From: Cladochytrium replicatum
Lineage: Eukaryota; Chytridiomycota; Chytridiomycetes; Cladochytriales; Cladochytriaceae
DNA length: 64,000 nt
NCBI GenBank assembly: GCA_025526935.1
Contig: JAHLKD010000082.1
Span: forward strand, 62,001 to 126,000
Direction: 5' to 3'
Shown here: positions 57,532 through 64,000 of the stretch, piece by piece
Layout: each line of letters begins with the position of its first letter
Numbering within the stretch: position 1 is the stretch's first letter
Position numbers and translations under genes: made by a program
The notes under the pieces: model-generated
What the model was told of the DNA's origin: nothing
Database searches by the model: none
The model's input: only the letters and a program-made list of their open reading frames with translations

Positions 57532-59009
57532 ATGGCGACCGCCGCTGAGACCGACCGGCTGAACGCACTGGTCTTAGCGGCCTTAGTGAGCGTAGAGGCT
57601 GGATTCGTTCTATGCTTTGGACGCCTCATTCTACATGTCCCGTAGCCAAGACAACATTCGCGAAAAGAATCTGTTTCACAATTCAATCACTGCAGCTTTG
57701 AGGTGAGTCGGAGAAAGAACTTGCTGTTGCAAATTAACAACCGATAATTTAATAGTTTCGTAATTGCCTCTCAAGTAGCTGGCGTTGGATTCGCACTTAC
57801 TCAATTCAAGACAGAACTGCAGAGCAACTTCAATGTTAAACCTGCCGATGTTCAAGCGGTGACAAAGGTCTTCGGCTGCTTAAAAGCAATAGCAGAAATG
57901 TGCGCCGGGATCGCATTCGGGATAACGACTTTGAATCGGTTTCAACCGTTTGCCGATGGATTTGGTCTCTATAAGCATACCACAAGCTTTTTGATGGTGG
58001 TACTCCTCGTTCTTGCCGCAGTGTCAACCATGGGATCATGCTTGGCTGTTTTTGCTTACAGAAGTCCAGTGGTGATGATTGTGGGCTCCCTGTTTTGGGC
58101 AGTAAGGACAAAATAATCACAGCGTGCACATGTTATACTTACAATTACGCCAGTACTCAATAATTTTCGACCTCGTGGTGATGATTGCAATGGTGTGGGC
58201 GACGGTTGCAAATAAGCGTGTCATTGTTCAAAGCAGCCGACCCTCGGAGGTAAATAACTCAGATTCTGACGACCAAGGTGAACCCAGATCATCCAGCACG
58301 CTACTCCGAGGCATTCGTACTACGTTTAGACGCAGCAATCGTACACTCTTACTCCTACTTGCACTTATCGTTGCACTTGACTTGCTTGCACTTCTTTGTT
58401 TCGTCTGCGAAGCAGCCTTTCCTCGAGAATATTTGCCGATTTCGATGGTTAGCTCTCATACATTGGTGGCCTTCTACCTCATAGCGGCCATTGAGTTCCT
58501 ATCGCAGTTTCGCAACGTCCTCAGGCTGGATGCAAGGAAGAAAAGGATTCAGCTTGGAACAACCACCAACTCTAACGGCGGGACAGCCCAACTCACTACG
58601 CAGTTCAACTCTTTCGCGACGTCATCTACTGGAGAGAGGGGTCCACGGGAAACAGACATTTGAGAACAATCCGCGCGATTCTCTCGATTCGCCCGTAAAT
58701 TTGACACAATCACCAGTGGTATCGCTGAGGCATCCGCCGGAGAGCGAGGATAACATTGCTATCGAGAGTCTCCCGTACCTCCAACCCTTTGAAACAGCAG
58801 ACGAAGGAAGATTGCTTGCACATCCAATTACATTCGTTGCATCAGCTCCCTTTCTTGCCACAAGGCCAGAAGAAGTTGATGTTCGCACCGGAGACCGAGT
58901 TCAATGCTCCCGTACCTTGGAAACTGGTTGGGGTTATGGGGAAAACTTGACCGCTGGAAGAAGAGGACTGTTTCCACTCAATTCGATGTCGGTGGTGGAG
59001 AAATCATGA
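57532..59009 (+). pseudogene. 7TM-SH3 protein, paralog 3 (frameshifted, one SH3)
   Basis: All elements of the family are present: start MATAAETDRLNALVLAALVS, exon 2 at 57756-58101 of exactly 346 nt, NRFQPFADGFGLYKHTT, FDLVVMIAMVWATVANKRVI, RRSNRTLLLLLALIVALDLL, and one SH3 (PEEVDVRTGDRVQCSRTLET, GWGYG, GLFPLNSM, stop after VVEKS). Exon 1 is 171 nt rather than 170 + 3n, and its frame ends in a TAG at HVP-stop near 57643 while the family motif FHNSITAAL continues in another frame. A second shift occurs near 58640 after TSSTGERG. Either a young pseudogene or two sequence errors. Confidence 0.7.
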
Positions 59010-60132
59010 TCCTCAAATACGATCAGCCAATGGAGCACAATTATTCTTCGGGATATTGCCGTTAAGCAGCCGGATACAGAGACGCTAAACGCAAATCTTT
59101 GCGGGGCATTCTTTGTGAATCACCACCCAAAGCGCACCTTTGGATCCCAGGGTTTTATAGGGCGACAAAGTTCGTTGGAGCAGCCGAAGCTACAGTGACT
59201 AATCCGTCAATGCGAACTTGAGTTTACCCTTCTTCATCAAAGACAGATCCCACCTACATGGGATTGGCGATCAGCAGTTGACGATTGCAAGCATACGTGA
59301 TTAGTACTATGAAACCTCATTGTTTTCTGGGACAATGTGTTTCTCGTAGAGTTTGCTCTGAAAGCACTTCTGTCGTCGTGAAATTCAGACGAACAGTGTG
59401 ATCTGTTCGATGCATCTGTCAACCGCATCGAGGAATCTAGTCGGGCGGTTTGAGCACTATGTTCAACAAAGATATGATCAGATGGCCAGAAAGTTATGCC
59501 CGCAATCTCTTGATTTTACGTCCACAAATTAAATGCTCAGCTCTCGGTTTTACCTCGTGCAGCCTCAGACTTAGATCATCACGCTCGATCGCCAGACTTA
59601 AAGAAAGCACGAAAAAATTAGAACCATCAAGTTAAACAGTTACTCAGGTAGGCTTCAAAAAGTGGTGCAGCTGAACGATGAGTTGTTGATGCTAGATAGT
59701 CGCCTACCACTAAGCATAATATTCATCTGCCTTGATTGCAAAAATTTAATGGGGATTTAAAAAAGCCTTCTCTATTAGTATAGAGTGGCAGATGAGTTTC
59801 AACAGATGTTTACTTAGTTTCGTTGCTAATTTGTTTTTATTTGTTCACAAACTTTCCAGACAAAGGCAGTAAATGTGTCGATTGACAGTATTTCAACAAT
59901 TCCAACAATTCCGTGGAATAAAATATGTCTCTAACAGGATCAAAACTGGTGTTAAGCTGGGAGTGCATATTTCATATTTAACGTTCAGAAGAATTCGAAA
60001 CGGCTCTCATTAAATCGATTACATACAGCTAATATCCAGCTCCACCACCATGTTTTTAATTTGTGACATTTGGTGGCACGGTGAAATATATGGCCACAAA
60101 AAATTTGTTTGAGCCCTATTGAAGCCTTTGAC
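59010..60132. other. 1.1 kb spacer inside the array
   Basis: AT-rich, without recognisable coding sequence. Searched by eye for a second SH3 of paralog 3 and none found. The largest gap between members of the array. Confidence 0.45.
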
Positions 60133-62136
60133 ATGATCAACACCAAACAATCGCTGCTCCCCGCAGCACAGCTGAGTGTTCTTGATTTGCTTGCTTTAGC
60201 GAGCGTTGGGGTTGGATTCGTACTGTGCTGCGGCAGACTACTTACGCACATCTCCAGCAGAGATGATGCTCATAAAAGGAGTTTGTTCCACAATTCAATC
60301 ACGGCATCGCTGAGGTATGTTTCGACAAGAAAGAGCAAGCAAACAGCTTATTTCAACAAAAATTCTAGTTTCGTAATCATCTCCCAAATACTGGGGGTCA
60401 TCTTCGCACTCACCCAACTCAAGACGGAGCGACAACTCGGTGTCAATGTTACACCAGACGATGTTGAAACAGTTACAAAAGTATATGGTAGTCTCAAAGT
60501 CATGTTTGAGATGTTTGCCGGAATCGCATTCGGCATTACCACTTTGAATCGATTTCAACCGTTCGCCGACGGATTTGGCCTTTACAAGCATACCACAGCC
60601 ATTCTCATGGTGATCCTCGTCGTACTCGCAGTCATTTCTGCAATAGGAGCATTCTTTACCGTTCTTGCATACCGAAGTGTTGTCGTGACACTCACGAGCG
60701 CTCTATTTTGGGTTGTAAGTTGAATGCAACAAAAACTTTGTCAGAGCACACTCAAGACAACGTCTCAGTTTACAGTTTTTTTCGATCTCATCGTAATGAT
60801 TTTCATGCTTTATGTGACAGTTGCAAAGAAGAAAACCATAGTTCAAATCGATCAATCACCTGAGACACTCTCAACCGGGGGAAGGGGAAACCAGTCCATC
60901 TTTATTCTTCGAAGGTTTTGCTCACTGGCACCAACGCTAAGACGCAGCAATCGCACTCTCATCATGCTGCTAATCGTCATTGTTGCCCTTGATTTGCTCG
61001 CGCTCTTTTGTTTCCTCTGCGAATTGGTTTATCGTCAACTTTATTTAGCGATTTCGATGTTCAGCTCTAACGCACTGGTGGCATTCTACCTCGTAGTTGC
61101 CATTGAGTACCTTTCACAATTCCGCAACGTGTTGAGGATAGAGGCAAAGAAGAACCGGATAGGAACGAACACGAGTGGCGCGAATGACGGAACTGGACAA
61201 CCTACTACGCAGTTTAATTCTTTTGAGGAACCTTATGTTGAGGACGCGGAGGCTGGGGGTACGACTGGCGCTGGGGCCATTGGGGCGGACCCTCGTTCCA
61301 CGAGCGAAGTTGACGTCTCTTCGGAATCAAATTCAGGGGCGATTCAAAGCCAACAAGTTCGGCCGGGATTTGTGAGATACGGCCCTACCGGTCTTGCCGA
61401 GAATGCGGATAACAGTTCTGTTCTACCCCAGCCTGAAGCGCTTCAGGGAGAAGAGGAGGGGAGGTTGCTCGCGCAACCAATTATGTTCGCTGCGTCCACT
61501 CCCTTTGCTGCCACGCGGCAGGAAGAAGTAGATATACGAATCGGAGATAAAGTGAGGTGCTTTCGCACGTTTGAGACTGGTTGGGGTTACGGGGAGAACG
61601 TGAACTCTGGAAGAAGTGGAATGTTTCCTCTCGATTCGGTATCAGTTGTTGAGAAACAGTTGTCTCCTGTCGATCAACTTAACGATGATGGGGATGCTGC
61701 ACTAGCGCCACTCTACGAAACAGGACAAATTGTAGTCAACGACACCAAGACCAATCATAAAGAGCCCGTTTCTTCTTCTCCTCGTATCTACACCGCCCCG
61801 TTGTTCCCAGTGCAGCCAACATCGTACAATATTACGTTGGCTAGTTCAGATCAGGAGTCCGAGCTAATACCCAAATTTGTTGAATCGCGCGACCCCCCGA
61901 TTAATCGGACGAGTGGTACACCAATTCGGATGTTCGACACTGCCCCAGCAACCGTGATCAAGTCATACGAGCCCTCTCGCTCAGATGAAATTAGGTTACA
62001 GATTGGAGATCACTTAGCGGTTGCTGTGGAATATGACGACGGTTTTGCATTCGGTGCCAACTTATCGGATGGAAATTCACGAGGCATTTTCCCACTGTTT
62101 TGTTGCGAGTGGGATAGCCCCCAAGGAAATTCGTAA
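60133..62136 (+). CDS. 7TM-SH3 protein, paralog 4 (two SH3 domains)
   Basis: Exons 60133-60314 (182 nt), 60369-60714 (346 nt) and 60769-62136 give 631 residues. Start MINTKQSLLPAAQLSVLDLL. Helices include LDLLALASVGVGFVLCCGRL, VIISQILGVIFALTQL, FEMFAGIAFGITTL, LMVILVVLAVISAIGAFFTV, VFFDLIVMIFMLYVTVA, LIMLLIVIVALDLLALFCFL and LVAFYLVVAIEYLSQF. Loop NRFQPFADGFGLYKHTT is conserved. SH3-1 is at about 414-475 (QEEVDIRIGDKVRCFRTFET, GWGYG, GMFPLDSV) and SH3-2 at about 566-628 (SDEIRLQIGDHLAVAVEYDD, GFAFG, GIFPLFCC). The segment after helix 5 is KKKTIVQ rather than the KKRVI of the others. Confidence 0.84.
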
Positions 62137-62619
62137 ATTCAACATTATGGTTCTCCACTATGTAGAAGGCTTTCTCTGTTTTGCAATGTGCAAATGTACA
62201 AGCTCTCTATGATATTGTAACATTAATTCTTCATCTCTCAGCGTGGGCCTCACGCTTCGACTCGTGGATGGGCTGGTTGGTCAATATTAGCAGTCCTCGA
62301 AATCGCCAACTGTCCCATGGTTTGGTTGCTGTGAAATATATTTATGATGAAGCTACTGGATCGATTCAAGTTGTTTGGATCGAGATCGGGTAAGGCAAGA
62401 ATACACGTCCCTTAGCTGGCTGCCGTTGAGTGTGAGCAGAACAACGAACAAATGTTTGCTGTTTACGTCAGCGAGAAAAACCGCCGGTGCCACCCCAAAC
62501 GGCCTGCACCCGCCGTTCCGAGCAGCAGAAGAAAAATTTGGTGGGCAAATCAATTTTCATTGGTCGTTTCGAGTTGCTATTAAGAATGGGCGTAACTTTC
62601 CTCGGCCTTTGGAGAAAAG
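62137..62619. other. Spacer and presumed promoter of paralog 5
   Basis: No coding sequence recognised. Confidence 0.4.
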
Positions 62620-64000
62620 ATGGCTGTTCTCATTGTTGGAGATACCCCTCTTGAGCCTATTGACGTGGTCGCTTTCTTGACTGTTGTGGTTGCATTCATC
62701 CTGTGCGTTGCAAGGTTAATCCTTCATCTGCATTCATCGATAGCCAGCTCCAAATCGCCATATCATATTTCCGTCACCTTGTCCTTGAGGTATGCTGTAC
62801 GCAGAATTCTTCCCTTGGTAATGAAGTTGATTGGCTTGATAATTAGTGCGTGTATTGCTTCGCAGATCACCGGGACGATCTTCAGATACTACCAGCGAGG
62901 AACTCAAATTCGCTACGAATATCGTATCACTCCAGAAAACGTTCTTTTGGTCACCAAGATATGTGGGTGTCTATCAGTGATATTTGCGACTGTTTCCGGG
63001 ATGGCGTTCGGTTTCACGACACTGAATCGCTTTAAACCATTCGCGGATGGATTTGGATTTCATCCTCGCACCACATCCGTTTTGCTGGGAGTTCAATTGC
63101 TCCTCACATTTACATCCATCATCGGTGGGTGCGTTTTTGTTTTGGAGTATCGAAACATCGTTGTAACAGTTACAAATATTCTCTTCTGGGCAGTGAGTGT
63201 GTTCCAACTTTTCCTATCTCGTGGGGAAACTGATCTTCGTTTTGTTCCAGTACACTGCCATTTTCGATCTGGTTGTGATGGTAGCGATGGTTTGGGCCAC
63301 AGTTGCAAAGAAGCGGGTCATCTTTCAGTCGAATCAAGAAACACAATCACATGGCTCAAGGGAGATCCACAGGAACGATGCGAAACGAGAAGACCGCCCC
63401 TTAACTTTAATCAGAGTGCTTGGAATTCTTCTTCCAACAATCAAACGGAGTGATCGGTCTCTGGTAGCTTTGCTTGCGGTTATCTTGTTTCTTGATTTGG
63501 TCTCCGTCCTGGGCTATGTCGGAGCAGCGGTCTATCGTCCAGGGTTTATTGCGATTCTATATTTCAATACCAACGCACTCTTAGGGTTCTACATCCTCGT
63601 GGCTTTCGAATTCTTGGCACAATTTCGCAACGTTCTCGGTCTTGAAGGAAAGCGCAGAGATGGCGCGACACAGGAGGACGATGGAACTGTAGAACTGACA
63701 TCCCACTGGGGTGCTACAGTAGATACATTTCGTGAGACCACACACGGGAACGATGGTGTTAGCGAGAATGATCATCAGACAGAAGAAGAAGTGAACCCCC
63801 AATTGAGTCTCTCAATCACGACGGACTTGCCGGCACGAGCTACAGTCCGATCTGATCCTCGACATTTCACTCCGGTATTACGGCAGCAGTCTGTGGTCTC
63901 CAACGTGATCCATGGTCAACAGAGAATGCAAAGTCATTCTAGTCATGCTTCATTGCGAAGCGAAACACCGAAAATTTCTCAAATTTTACCAAATCCTGCC
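62620..64000 (+). CDS. 7TM-SH3 protein, paralog 5 (cut by window end)
   Basis: Exons 62620-62789 (170 nt), 62847-63192 (346 nt) and 63251 onward, open to the window edge. Start MAVLIVGDTPLEPIDVVAFL. Seven helices again, with ISACIASQITGTIF, IFATVSGMAFGFTTL, LLGVQLLLTFTSIIGGCVFV, IFDLVVMVAMVWATVAKKRV, LVALLAVILFLDLVSVLGYV and LLGFYILVAFEFLAQF. The loop is NRFKPFADGFGFHPRTT and PTIKRSDRSL precedes helix 6, both closer to paralog 1 than to paralogs 3 and 4. The tail begins EDDGTVELTSHW as in paralog 1. The SH3 region would lie beyond 64000 and is not seen. Confidence 0.8.

Overview
The window looks like nuclear DNA of a zoosporic (chytrid-type) fungus. The evidence is fungal-type 5.8S and 28S rRNA sequence, dense genes with many 50-65 nt spliceosomal introns, fungal housekeeping genes (URA3, PRO3, ATX1, BET1, SIN3, RRN7), a flagellar gene remnant (DRC4/GAS8) that only flagellated fungi should carry, and decayed copies of a Trp-Trp-rich ankyrin-like repeat family. 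All assignments come from reading motifs and splice sites by eye; no database search was run.

Layout. 1-6 kb: a secreted DOMON/cytochrome b561 protein (cut by the window edge), a mitochondrial TPR protein, the Pol I factor Rrn7/TAF1B and a mitochondrial carrier. 7-23.7 kb is a rearranged zone. The copper chaperone ATX1 is followed by a decayed Lys/Ser-rich gene. A ~4 kb block (A, 8.8-12.8 kb) is an almost exact copy of block B (18.7-22.8 kb). Each block carries a membrane sensor gene with no output domain and a broken short-chain dehydrogenase. After block A come a truncated second ATX1 copy and a second Lys/Ser-rich gene copy, then URA3, a DUF1992 gene and PRO3. Block B runs into a gene with a CxxCxCxxC motif. 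24-26 kb holds decayed WW-repeat pseudogenes and a probable mitochondrial cob fragment. 26-34.6 kb has a coiled-coil gene divergent from SIN3. 35.0-35.7 kb is an isolated, truncated rDNA piece. 35.8-42 kb has BET1, isobutyryl-CoA dehydrogenase, a DRC4 pseudogene and an SLC49-like transporter. 42.5-52.9 kb has a single-pass SH3 membrane protein, an STK32-type kinase, a two-pass membrane protein and a polytopic, possibly LtrA-like protein.

The most interesting part is 53.1-64 kb: five tandem same-strand paralogs of a protein with seven predicted membrane segments and a cytoplasmic tail carrying one or two SH3 domains. Exon 2 is exactly 346 nt in all five copies and exon 1 is 170 nt in three. 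Two signature motifs are kept, while the tails vary from two SH3 domains to one, and one copy is frameshifted. I do not recognise this architecture from any described receptor family. It is the best candidate here for an undescribed system: a receptor-like, SH3-coupled membrane family expanding by tandem duplication.
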